The notes below the pieces were generated by a model. The model was not told the DNA's origin. It saw only the letters and a list, made by a program, of their open reading frames with translations, and did not search any database. From Chara braunii (lineage: Eukaryota; Streptophyta; Charophyceae; Charales; Characeae), in contig BFEA01000283.1 of assembly GCA_003427395.1 (NCBI GenBank), positions 742,517-771,599 of the forward strand: a stretch of 29,083 bases of DNA, read 5' to 3'. This document shows, in pieces, positions 18,791 through 27,395 of the stretch (positions are counted from its first letter, which is position 1; the number at the start of each line of letters is the position of its first letter). A program made the translations under genes and the position numbers.

Positions 18791-19313
18791 CCCCTGTACT
18801 TTTTGCTTATGCACTTGCAAGAATCGCTAGTGGCGCGCTTCCTTGCGTTTCTCCGCTGATGCAGAATGGATATCGGGACTTCGTCGCAGAGTAGGAAGTC
18901 CTCAGCGTCGGATGTCGATCTAATCATTTTGTCGAAGAATATTTGGGAAGACATTGAACGCTCTGGTCTGGACTGTGACTACCAGCACCTCGAAGATGAT
19001 GTTGCCTCAGACGGGGAAATCCCTTCGTGGCAAAGTGCAGAAGAAGGAAAAAATCCCCTCTAGTTTTTGCTTATGCACTTGCAAGAATCGCAACTGACGC
19101 ACTTCCTTGCGTTTCTCCGCTGATGCAGAATGGATATCGGAACTTCGTCGCAGAGTAGGAAGTCCTCAGCGCCAGATGTCGATCGAATCATTTTGTCGAG
19201 GAACATTTGGGAAGACATTGGACGCTCTGGTCTGGACCGTGACTACCTGCACCTCGAAGATGATGTTGCCCCGAACGGGGAAATCCCTTCGTGGCAAAGT
19301 GCGGAAGAAGGAC
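18786..19313 (+). repeat. 264-bp tandem duplication of leader and first exon
   Basis: Copy 1 (18786-19049) and copy 2 (19050-19313) both start 'aaatcccct' and end 'gaagaagga'. They carry the 3' splice-like 'gctgatgcag' and ATG at 18866 and 19130. Differences are scattered point changes. The duplication cuts copy 1 off from the rest of its gene. Confidence 0.9.
18866..19063 (+). pseudogene. Truncated duplicate of the first exon
   Basis: 65 codons, 'MDIGTSSQSRKSS...SAEEGKNPL', stopping at TAG 19061 created at the tandem-duplication junction. It matches the start of the next gene ('SAEEG' then 'QLWICRDVGSNFWYL' in the complete copy). It holds the promoter-proximal position (TATA at 18784), so transcription from this promoter would meet a truncated reading frame first. 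It could still express a 65-residue acidic peptide. Confidence 0.7.
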
Positions 19314-20029
19314 AACTTTGGATTTGCCGTGATGTAGGGTCGAACTTTTGGTACCTGTACACTCTGATGAAGGATGTACAGGCATACCCTATCAGGTTGG
19401 ACTCACTTCTGAAGAGGGAACCCGTTGAAGAGGAACCCGTCCAAACTTCTAAGATGGTTGAAGCATGACACATTTTATGTGAGAAACTTAAGTGGGCGTC
19501 GTTGAACAAGTTGCATCAAAAACTGTGTGCCTGGCTTTGCCTCGGTGAACCGACGAAGTCGGCGCCTTTGATCATAGACTACTTTGGTCGAGCGAGGGTG
19601 TGTAATCGAGGCACCACCGTCGTGACGCTCTTCACTGCCGTCAAGGTGGACGGTCGACGAATGAGAGCTCTTTTTCTCACAAGGGAGGAATTTCACGGTG
19701 TCAAGCTCACTTCTTTTCAAGCGTTTCACACATCCGGCCCTACTAGTTCCCTTGCACGGTTCAAAAACAGGCTCGCCATAGATCAAGCACTCAAAGATGA
19801 GCTGCATTTGCGGGTCGACTGTTTGGTGCACCAACAACTTCACTACCTCTTCGATAGCTGCGACGAAATAAATTCCACAGTCGAATATAGGGATAATGAA
19901 TTGCGATTTGTTTACCGCCATCTAGATTATTCAGCCTCCGAACCTCAGGAAGTGACTCTACGCAACGGGAAGACGAGATATGTGTGCGACTGCCCTTACT
20001 GCGATGCTGGACATCTACATCTTCACTAG
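19130..20029 (+). pseudogene. Lineage-specific protein ending CDCPYC (paralogue 2), one TGA
   Basis: A single frame runs from ATG 19130 to TAG 20027 (300 codons), broken once by TGA at 19466-19468. The first part is acidic ('EDDVAPNGEIPSW') and contains 'ICRDVGSNFWYLYTLM'. The second part matches paralogue 1 over about 140 residues and ends 'RYVCDCPYCDAGHLHLH', a Cys/His-rich tail that could bind zinc. The stop reads GCA-TGA-CAC, consistent with CGA to TGA. If the TGA marks the end of a true first exon, an intron near 19470 is the alternative, but no good splice pair is visible. Function unknown. Confidence 0.6.
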
Positions 20030-20063
20030 CGGCGTTCTGAATTAGTTGCTTCGTGTTTTCTCT

Positions 20064-20083
20064 AGTGCGAATAGACTCGCACT
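20064..20083 (+). promoter_or_regulatory. Palindromic copy of the shared upstream motif
   Basis: AGTGCGA and TCGCACT flank ATAGAC: a perfect 7-bp inverted repeat 229 bases before ATG 20293. A partial copy ('gagttcattcgcacttt') lies at about 20193-20209. Both belong to the motif family found at 18576, 22072 and 25125. Confidence 0.5.
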
Positions 20084-20292
20084 ATGCTTACAGCCCGTTG
20101 AATTCCATGTTCGCCCCCTTACTTATCTCTCGTTAATCATGCCCCGTCCCCTTCGGTATACCCCATTGCATGACAAACTGTCTATCTAATTACGAGTTCA
20201 TTCGCACTTTGCCAACATCACACGGTCTCAACTTCGTCTTTTACCCACCTCTCCGTATATGACAAGGGCGCTGTTCTCTTTTCTGATGCAGG

Positions 20293-20583
20293 ATGTCGTC
20301 TGGAAGTTTCAGTGGGATGGTCGTTGTCAAAGGCCTCGGCTACTGCGAAAGTCTGCGAAGTGCAATTGTTGCCGCAGCTGAGAACATTTATGGTTTAGAA
20401 TGGTTTGGCAACATTGGGCTTCCCAAATACCGCTACCTTCCGGTCCCCGAAGACGTTCGCGCTCGTGTCCAACCGCCTGTTTCGCCCCCGCCTACCCCAA
20501 CTTTTCAGTACATTGTGATGGCCACGCTACGCGATAGGCTCGTCTTCAGAATTGATTTCTACATTGCGTCCGAGGGGAGTTGA
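20293..20583 (+). CDS. Small lineage-specific ORF
   Basis: 96 codons from an ATG placed right after 'cttttctgatgcagg', the same 3' splice-like leader as at 18853 and 19117. It begins 'MSSGSFSGMVVVKGLG', has a Pro-rich middle ('VQPPVSPPPTPTF') and an ending that could be a beta strand pair ('YIVMATLRDRLVFRIDFYI'). No family recognised. The next frame (20631-20912) may be its continuation through an intron, but no convincing donor was found. Confidence 0.45.
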   Translation: MSSGSFSGMVVVKGLGYCESLRSAIVAAAENIYGLEWFGNIGLPKYRYLPVPEDVRARVQPPVSPPPTPTFQYIVMATLRDRLVFRIDFYIASEGS

Positions 20584-20630
20584 GAAGTTGTTTGTATTAT
20601 TCGTATGTAACCAGCACATCTTTCAATAGA

Positions 20631-20912
20631 ATGCCAGAAGGTTGTGAACCTGCCATTACGTTTTTCTTATCGATCTTCATCATGCATATCGCCTCCTGCT
20701 TGGATGGAGAATTATTCCTTGTATTCGGCGTGAGAGAAGATGATGACAGTTCCCCATTGTGGGGAGACCGTTGTCCGTTCCAAATCCATCACCGGAGCAA
20801 TTTGAATCGAGTTTTAAGAGATATACTCATGCGCGACTTGCCGAATATCGAAGCAGATCTTCAGGCCCGAATTCCCGAACCAAGTCCTTTTAATCGAGTT
20901 CAACATAGATGA
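20631..20912 (+). CDS. Small ORF, possible second exon
   Basis: 93 codons from ATG 20631 ('MPEGCEPAITFFLSIFIMHI'), with a hydrophobic stretch in the first 25 residues that could be a signal anchor, then 'ELFLVFGVREDDDSSPLWGD' and a Leu-rich helical end. It is in a different frame from the ORF before it. An AG at 20629 just before the ATG ('ttcaatag') may be a 3' splice site. Unknown family. Confidence 0.4.
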   Translation: MPEGCEPAITFFLSIFIMHIASCLDGELFLVFGVREDDDSSPLWGDRCPFQIHHRSNLNRVLRDILMRDLPNIEADLQARIPEPSPFNRVQHR

Positions 20913-21420
20913 GCGCAACGACGGCGATCGCGGGAGGTTACTCGAAGACTGAAGATGCTGCTACCATGAAGATCGTACTAACTCTTTTCACCCGGTGCAT
21001 GCTACGAAGATACTCATCGTCTTAGCGTATTCGGATTCTATATGCGAATAGACTCCCATTTATCACCTCACTCCTTTTGCAGTGGGTCTGACACTAGCAC
21101 GTTGTGGACATCATGTCGGGCTTGGATGAGCTTTTGTCTGGGACTTGTGTAGGCAGGTGAACATCGTATCGGGTTCAGATGACCTTTTGTCTAATGCAGG
21201 ACTTCGGCACGAATCAGCGTTCGTGTAGGTCTTCGGCTCGAATCAACTTTCGTCTAGGTCTTCGACATGTTCGTATTAGAGGTAGGGTTTGTTTCATGTA
21301 TAATGCAAGACTTTTCGACTTGTGGCGAAGAGGGGGAGTGATATAGACTGTATGGAAGCGTCTTCTGTAGATAAGGGCATGTCATGTAGACTATAGGGTC
21401 CAACTTTTCGAATGATTTTT
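20913..21420 (+). other. Remnant of another gene start, no intact ORF
   Basis: A motif copy ('tatgcgaatagactccca', 21042-21059) is followed by 'cttttgcag' and a short ATG frame at 21114 that ends after 15 codons. A near repeat of that frame ('tcgggttcagatgaccttttgtc') begins at 21170, and 'aggtcttcg.c..gaatca.c' repeats near 21230 and 21257. It looks like a decayed member of the same gene class. Confidence 0.35.
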
Positions 21421-21427
21421 TGAATGC

Positions 21428-22030
21428 CTACATGTGCCTTAGAACGTGTCCTTCAATGATTTTTGGAAAGGCTCCATGTACTTTGTGAATTTTGGAAAGT
21501 TTCCGTGTACTTTGCAATTTTGTATTGAATTGTTTTTGAAAACGCGTCCGTGTACTTTGCAATTTGCTATTGAATGATTTTTTTGCGTTGAATGGTTTCT
21601 GGAAACTCTCCTTGTGGTGTGCAACTTCACCTTTTAGAAATACACTAGGCAACTTGAAGGCGATGACAAGAGTTACTTATAGCAACCTGGCACAAAGATT
21701 TGATGACATTTTCACTGGGTAATATGCAAATGAGAAGCCAATGTCCATATTTGCAAATGTATCTTCTCCACACAAAGATTTGATGACATTTTCACCGGGT
21801 AATGTACAAATGAGAAGCCAACGTCCATATTTGCTTATAGGAACCTGGCACCGGGTAATATGCTAATAACAAGCCAACCTCCATATTTGCTTAAGCTAAC
21901 AATTTCGACAAACCATCCATTTTCACGATGATAAGAGTTACTTATAGGAATGGATATGTATTTTTTCCACACAAAGATTTGATGACATTTTCACCGGGTA
22001 ATATGCAACTTACAAGCCAATGTCCATATT
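21428..22030 (+). repeat. Two imperfect tandem repeat families
   Basis: First, 'ggaaag.ttccgtgtactttg' with 'caattt.tattgaatg' recurs at about 21464, 21496 and 21541. Second, a 64-base block ('cacaaagatttgatgacatt' ... 'gccaatgtccatatttgc') recurs at 21691, 21771 (80-bp step) and 21970, with a deleted copy at 21846. There is no gene. Confidence 0.8.
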
Positions 22031-22071
22031 AAATCATCGTGCTGATGGTGTGCGCACCTGCTTCTCCATCT

Positions 22072-22093
22072 AAGTGCGAGTTCATTCGCACTT
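22072..22093 (+). promoter_or_regulatory. Perfect 8-bp-arm palindrome of the shared motif
   Basis: AAGTGCGA and TCGCACTT flank GTTCAT. It sits in a block of about 90 bases (22023-22110) that recurs, more diverged, at 26937 and 28465. Confidence 0.55.
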
Positions 22094-22259
22094 CTGGTGT
22101 GAACGACGAACAATTCCATCGCACTTTGCTTCAACTTGACCTTTACAAAAACAACAGGCAACCTGCAAATGTTTCCCTCTCTCCTTTTCTCCCGACTTCT
22201 GCAAATGAACCGCCGGTAAGCGCCTGCACATCACGAAACAAGAGCACGTCCCAATTGGA

Positions 22260-22823
22260 ACATCGTCGGGTTCTTGCGATGTCGACTCCTGCATGATGAC
22301 TACACTGAACAGTGGCAGGATGACCGGTCCGCCTCTTCGATGTGGATCTAACAGTGGATTGCATTAAATCTGCTCTCATAGATCCACACCGGGGATGGGA
22401 GCCGGGATTCGACCACAGTTTGCTTGTAAGACATCATATGATGTGTCAATATAACCGACATCCAGAACTGCTTGGTGAGCATCTAGTGTTGCGCCAATAA
22501 GTTTCAAACACGGTCGCAAAGTCCCCTAAGAATGTTCATTGTCGGTTCCTCACGTCGTCGATTCCCAGGTGATGAGTACAATAAACAACGGTAGAATGAC
22601 AGGTCCCCCTCGCCGGAATGGATCTAACAGTGGATTGTGTCAAATCTGCTCTCAAAGATCCACACCGGATAGAAGATCCAGCAATCAGCCGCTGCTTGCT
22701 GGTAAGCATCATATGATGTGTCCATACGATCGACATCCAAAACTGTTTGGTGAGCATCTAGTGCTACGCCAAGCAGTTCTGCCGCAAGGTCCCCTAAGAA
22801 TGCTTTTAGCACTAGAGACCTGA
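22260..22823 (+). repeat. 276-bp tandem duplication containing a small ORF
   Basis: The blocks starting 'gatgactaca' (22295) and 'gatgagtaca' (22571) align for about 235 bases at roughly 80 percent by eye. In the second copy ATG 22572 opens an 83-codon frame with 'SGLCQICSQRSTP' and 'HHMMCPYDRHP', a possible C-x2-C...C metal-binding pattern. In the first copy the same reading meets TAA where copy 2 has CAA. Both strands are open in places, so the coding strand is uncertain. Low confidence as a gene, high as a duplication. Confidence 0.6.
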
Positions 22824-23248
22824 GACCGCCGACTGTTCGACACTTCTTGAAGGTAGTCATTTCAACCGATGCAGATGGCTCGTGATCACTTCCATTTCTT
22901 GTATACGTGCCCGTGGGTGCTCGGCCCGACATACATGTAGTGCTGTTTGACACTTCCTTACAGTGCTCTGTCGAATACCGATAACCGCGAATTGACTCGT
23001 TGTTCAACTAGAGTCTCTTTCTCTCTCTCTCTTTGTCTCTCTCTCTCCTGCCATGCCCGTTGATGCGCCTCTCGCCCGGGTGGGTGCAGTGCGGCCGTGC
23101 GGTGGTGGTCGTGTTCAACAAGACGCCCGTCATCGGATTTTGGACGGACGTCCTTGGGGGTCACGGTTATTTTTTTTCCCTGTGAGCTGGGTGAAAGCAT
23201 TTGCTTTTTTTTTTTTTTTTGTGGCCTGCAGGGCATTTGCTGATCGCG

Positions 23249-24157
23249 ATGGTTATGTCGGAGTTGATTATCCTGGGTGATTGGCTTGAGCGCATGGCAT
23301 ACCCTTTTCCCCCATGCGCGTTGCGGGTCTCCAGCAGTGGAAACTCCACTGTTATTGACGGTGCGACAAAAGACGAGATGGAGTGTGATCCTTGGCTGGA
23401 GGTCCCCCCGTTCACTGATGCTCCCCTGGACTCGTGGAAAGAGCATGAATGGGACAAAATGCTCAGGGAGTGTTCGTGGGTGGACAACTACAAGTTCGCT
23501 AACATGTGCGAGTTTGGGAGTTTCATTCCCGTGCCTAGAGCTGTGCTGGGTTCAGTTCGGTACCGTTGCTTGAGTGCAAAGCTGAATATTCCTCGTCATC
23601 AAAATATGTTGGCCTGCAGTGTCGTGACTGCTTCGCCGCGCACATGGTCCCGTGCGCTGAAACACGAGTTCCTTGCCTGTGCAGGACATTCCAAGTTCCT
23701 CGATCAGTACCCGTTGCGCTCTCCAGGGCTGTTGCCTCGAGCAGTTTCCTACTGCTGCGTTAGATTGCGTCTCAGAAAGTTATTCTTATCTAGGGTCCTT
23801 TGCGTCGCGTGTTCGAATCGGAATAGGACCATGACTGACGTTGTGGTCTACGTGTCCAGGAATGAGTTGCACCTCGGGAGAGATAGTATCGGTTTGGTCA
23901 CAATAGAATACGAAGGGACATGAGATTTGGTAATCGGGGGTAAGGTGGACGCTTGGCGTGAGGTTGAAGCTCAAGCGTCCTCTATACGGGATGCTATAGG
24001 CACGTCTCTGGCCGGAAGGACCGCGTTCGTTCGCATGAAATATATTTCTATGTTCGCGGAAGATGCTCCAGTCGATGCGCCGCAGTGTCTTACGTTGGGG
24101 TCGCCTGTTCGAACTTTGAATGAACGCATGTATACACCGGCCTGTCGTCATCGGTAG
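23249..24157 (+). pseudogene. Tandem paralogue A (one in-frame TGA)
   Basis: 302 codons from ATG 23249 (directly after a T-rich tract and 'ggcctgcag', a strong 3' splice site) to TAG 24155, interrupted by TGA at 23921-23923. It aligns throughout with paralogue B: 'FPPC', a 'DPW' motif, 'YKFANMCEFGSFIP', 'SPRTW', 'FLDQYPLRSPG', 'AVSYC', 'ARVLCVA/SRVLCVA', 'DVVVYVSRNE', 'FVRMKYISMF'. At the stop, B has CGA (24846), so the change is C to T at a CpG. The C-terminal 20 residues differ from B and C. No domain recognised; soluble, Cys-rich. The wider frame upstream of 23249 reads poly-Phe from a T run and is not coding. Confidence 0.7.
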
Positions 24158-24185
24158 AAGTTCGATCTTCTCGGCACCACGGACC

Positions 24186-25130
24186 ATGAGTCCCGAGACG
24201 CACATTCGTTTGGCAGAACCGTTTCCTCCTTGCGCGAGATCCGTGCGGTATTTTAACGGTGTAACTACGATCCACGGAGCGACCGCAGAGGACTTCGACG
24301 AGGATCCCTGGATGACCGTTGTCCCGTGCATAGACGGGCATATTGACGGTTGGTGCGATGGGAATTGGGCCACGATGGAGAGTCGCTGCCCTTGGGCAAG
24401 CCAGTACAAGTTCACCAACATGTTGGAGTTCGGGAAGCTCATCCCGCTGTCTGACGCTGTCCTCGGACACAAGTTCCTTAACCATATGCGCAGAGCACTG
24501 GGCTGCATTAGCCCTCATTTCAGCCACCTCGAGTGCCACTACGTTAGGTCGTCGCCACGAACTTGGGGAGGCTCGCGGAAACAAGAGTTGGTGGACTGCG
24601 CTCGTCACTGCTCGTTCCTGGAGCAGTACCCACTCCGGTGCCCTGGGAATTCGCCACAAGCTGTGTCATACTGTAGTGTGCAATTGACTGTGTCCGGGTC
24701 TGATTTCGCCAGAGTTCTATGTGTAGCTGCTTCGAACAAGAGCAGGAAACTTGTCGATACAGTTGTGCTTGTATCACGCAATGAGGTGGTAATTGAGGGG
24801 TCCAAATTCGTGCCGACACGTGGGCCTGCGCGTGTAGATGGGTGGCGAGATTTGGTGATAGCAGGGCGGGTCCAAAACTTTTCGTTGTCGCGTGAGGTTG
24901 AGGAGAAAGTGTCTCACATACGGGACTGTATAGAGAATTCCTTAACACGACCGGGAGTGTTTGTCAGGATGAAATACATGTCCGTCTTTTCGGAGAGTGT
25001 ATCTGTCGACGAACCGCATATCCGCGTGTATGGATCATCAATGAATGCATTGTATGGCTTCGGTACACGACCTCGTCCACGAGGAACCCCGAATGTCACT
25101 GGATCTGGACGTGTGGTCAGACTTAACTAA
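24186..25130 (+). CDS. Tandem paralogue B, intact lineage-specific protein
   Basis: 314 residues from ATG 24186 ('MSPETHIRLAEPFPPC') to TAA 25128. I chose this Met because paralogue C has the same 'SPETHM' start and the upstream codons are the tail region of A. It has no signal peptide or membrane segment. Regular features are Cys spread along the length, a conserved 'DEDPWMTV', 'PWASQYKFTNMLEFG', 'RKQELVDCARHCSFLEQYP', 'VDTVVLVSRNE', a helix 'REVEEKVSHIRDCI' and an Arg-rich tail ('GTRPRPRGT'). It is the only unbroken member of the trio, only 28 bases after the end of A. Unknown function; the conserved half-dozen Trp/Cys positions argue for a folded domain. Confidence 0.75.
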   Translation: MSPETHIRLAEPFPPCARSVRYFNGVTTIHGATAEDFDEDPWMTVVPCIDGHIDGWCDGNWATMESRCPWASQYKFTNMLEFGKLIPLSDAVLGHKFLNHMRRALGCISPHFSHLECHYVRSSPRTWGGSRKQELVDCARHCSFLEQYPLRCPGNSPQAVSYCSVQLTVSGSDFARVLCVAASNKSRKLVDTVVLVSRNEVVIEGSKFVPTRGPARVDGWRDLVIAGRVQNFSLSREVEEKVSHIRDCIENSLTRPGVFVRMKYMSVFSESVSVDEPHIRVYGSSMNALYGFGTRPRPRGTPNVTGSGRVVRLN

Positions 25131-25251
25131 GAGTTCACTCGCACTTTGCTTAAGTGAGAGTTCACTCGCACTTTGCTTAAGTGAGAGTTCGCTCGCACGT
25201 AAGTGAGAGTTCACTCGCACTTTGATTAAGTGAGGAGTTTGTCGATATATA
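25125..25251 (+). promoter_or_regulatory. Array of four motif copies followed by a TATA box
   Basis: 'AAGTGAGAGTTCACTCGCAC' is repeated about four times in 25125-25234, separated by 'tttgcttaag'. The array starts within the stop codon region of paralogue B and ends about 10 bases before 'GATATATAG' (25244-25252). ATG of paralogue C follows at 25373. The reverse complement of the unit matches the repeats ahead of the 18784 TATA box. Confidence 0.6.
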
Positions 25252-25372
25252 GTGCGGGGAGTGATGATTGAGTGTTGGCCCCACCAGGGGACTTATCATT
25301 GGCCAACTTTATTAACGACGGTCTACACGCTCATATGTGTCGTTTGTGTGTCCGTGATGTGTAGGGAGCGTG

Positions 25373-26377
25373 ATGTCGTCGAGACCTTCGACAAGCGTCA
25401 GCATTAGTCCCGAGACGCACATGTGCTTGAGTCCCGAGAAACACATGCGCTTAGCAAAACCATTTTCACCTTGTGCGAGATCGGTGCGGCATCATGACGG
25501 TCAAACGTGGATCGACGAAGCATCCAAGGAGGACTTCGACGACGACCCATGGATGACCGTCGTCCTGTACATGAACCGGCATCTCGACGAATGGAACGAT
25601 AATGATTGAAAGGCGATGGAGCGTGCTTGCCCATGGGCAAGCCATTACAAGTTTGCCAACATATTAGAGTTCGGGAGCCGCATTGCACTGTCTGATGGTG
25701 TCCTCTAGCGAAAGACCCTGGACGATAAGGGTAAACCGATCCGCTACCGTACTAGCTTCAGAAGTCGCCTCGGCTGCGAGTACATCACATCTTCGCCACA
25801 AACTTGGGGAAATTCGCAGAAGCAAGAGTTGGTGGACTGCGCTCGTCATTGTTCATTCTTAGAACACTACCCACCCTGTTGCCCAGGGACTTCTCCACAA
25901 GCTCTATCGTACTATTCTGTGCGGTTGACGGATGACGGATGTCCTTTCGCCAGAGTGCTATGTGTGGCTTCTTCAAGCAAAAGTAGGAAACTTGTGGATG
26001 CGGTTGTGCTTGTGTCACGCAACGGGATGGTGCTTCAGGGATCCAAGTTCAACGCGGTCATGTCTCGCCCAGATGTAGATAGGCATTCAGACTTGGTGAG
26101 AGCAGGTTAGGTAAGAGTTTTTTTGTCATTGTGGCATGAGGTGGAAGAGAAAGTGTCTGAAATACGTGACTATATAGGAAATTCCTTAGCACGACGAGGA
26201 GGGTTTGTCAGGATGAAATACATGTCCGTGTTTTCGGAGACTGCAACGGTCCAGGAACCGCAGAGCCACGTATATGGATCATCTATGAATGCCGTGTATG
26301 GCTTCGGTTCACGACCTCGTCCGCGAGAAACCTTATATGTCACAAGGTCCCGACGGGTTGTCAGACCTTGTGTTTAA
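25373..26377 (+). pseudogene. Tandem paralogue C (three nonsense codons)
   Basis: One frame from ATG 25373 to TAA 26375 (335 codons), with TGA at 25607, TAG at 25706 and TAG at 26108, and no net frameshift. It follows paralogue B from 'SPETHM' to 'GSRPRPRETLYVT'. By comparison with B, the first stop was TGG (Trp) and the third CGG (Arg). The second falls in a stretch where C diverges from B. Its promoter-like array at 25125-25251 is intact. Dead as a protein unless read through. Confidence 0.75.
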
Positions 26378-26936
26378 GGGAAAACATGCTAAAATACAAT
26401 CTTGTGGAACATGATGTGCATGCGCATGTACATGTGCACCTTGAAATGGTGGATATTGCAATCATTGTCTCTCTCACCTCTATCTACTACTTCATACACG
26501 TTGCCTCTCGCACCTATTGCAACTATTGCCTCTCGCACCCTCTATCTACTATTTTTTTACTTCGAATGTTTTCTCAAAAACAACCCCTGTCTACTTTGCA
26601 ATGTGCGGTTCAGTGATTTGAACATTTCTCGCAACTCTGCGTGCGGTGTTTTTATCTGCGAAGATGCAATGTTAGGAAAAGACTATGCAAGTTGCGAGTG
26701 TTTCCATCTCCACGTTGCGGTGACAAGAGTAAATGTTCTGATTGAATGTTATATATGTTGTCCATGCAAAGAAATGGCATGCCGATGACCTTGCAAGTTT
26801 TTCGATCTTCGATGTTCATGCCAATGTCTTACAGTCCTATACATGCTCCTGTCAAGGAGGGGATCGATGTTTGCGATGACAAGAGTGAATGTTAGGAATC
26901 TATGTTATTGATTTGTCCACGCAAATGACAAGCCAG
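26378..26936. other. No feature recognised
   Basis: The plus strand has short frames (up to 128 codons) with no protein-like pattern. 'ctctcacctctatctactac' is repeated twice (about 26470 and 26531), and 'gtctactttgcaatgtg' at 26589 echoes the 21.5-kb repeat family. Confidence 0.4.
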
Positions 26937-27306
26937 CATCCATATTGTATCACCGCGCTGATAGTGTGCGTTCATGTTGTCCATCTAAATGAGAGTTCAC
27001 TCCGACTTGTGGTGTGTACCCCGAGCAATCCGCTAGTTGTCCATGCAAATGCCCAAGAACTGATAACCTGCGGGATCTGGAGTTCAATTGTGTTTCTTGA
27101 GTCCGAAACTCTGCTCGAAACAGATCCAAATCCAACATGAAGTCCCACCACAAACCAAGGTTCCCTTAGAGTGCGTGGCCATCCGCACAGACAACCAACG
27201 ACTGTTTGACACTTGTTAAAGGTGCTTAGTCACCAAACTGATATCTGCGAATTGATTCGCTGTTCAACTAGTATTTGTCAATGCCTTTTCAGGCTAAAGC
27301 AAGGAG

Positions 27307-27310
<4 letters not shown>
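26937..27310 (+). repeat. Duplicated repeat block, copy 1
   Basis: It matches 28465-29021 in order: 'gtgcgttcat', 'gtccatctaaatgagagttc', 'acttgtggtgtgtaccccga', 'ctaacctgcgggatctggag', 'aaacagatccaaatccaac', 'ggttcccttagagtgcgtgg', 'gtttgacacttgtt', 'gtcaatgccttttc'. Both copies end in a CT microsatellite. A third, more diverged set of the same pieces lies at 22023-22110 and 22937-23045. Confidence 0.85.

Positions 27311-27392
<82 letters not shown>
27311..27392 (+). repeat. (CT)n microsatellite
   Basis: About 41 CT units between the repeat block and the broken end of the gypsy integrase. Confidence 0.95.

Positions 27393-27394
<2 letters not shown>

Positions 27395-27395
<1 letters not shown>

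Noticed and set aside
23201-23248. N-terminal extension of paralogue A beginning 'MLFFFFLWP' as a signal peptide
   Set aside because: It is encoded by a T homopolymer and a 3' splice acceptor; paralogues B and C lack it.
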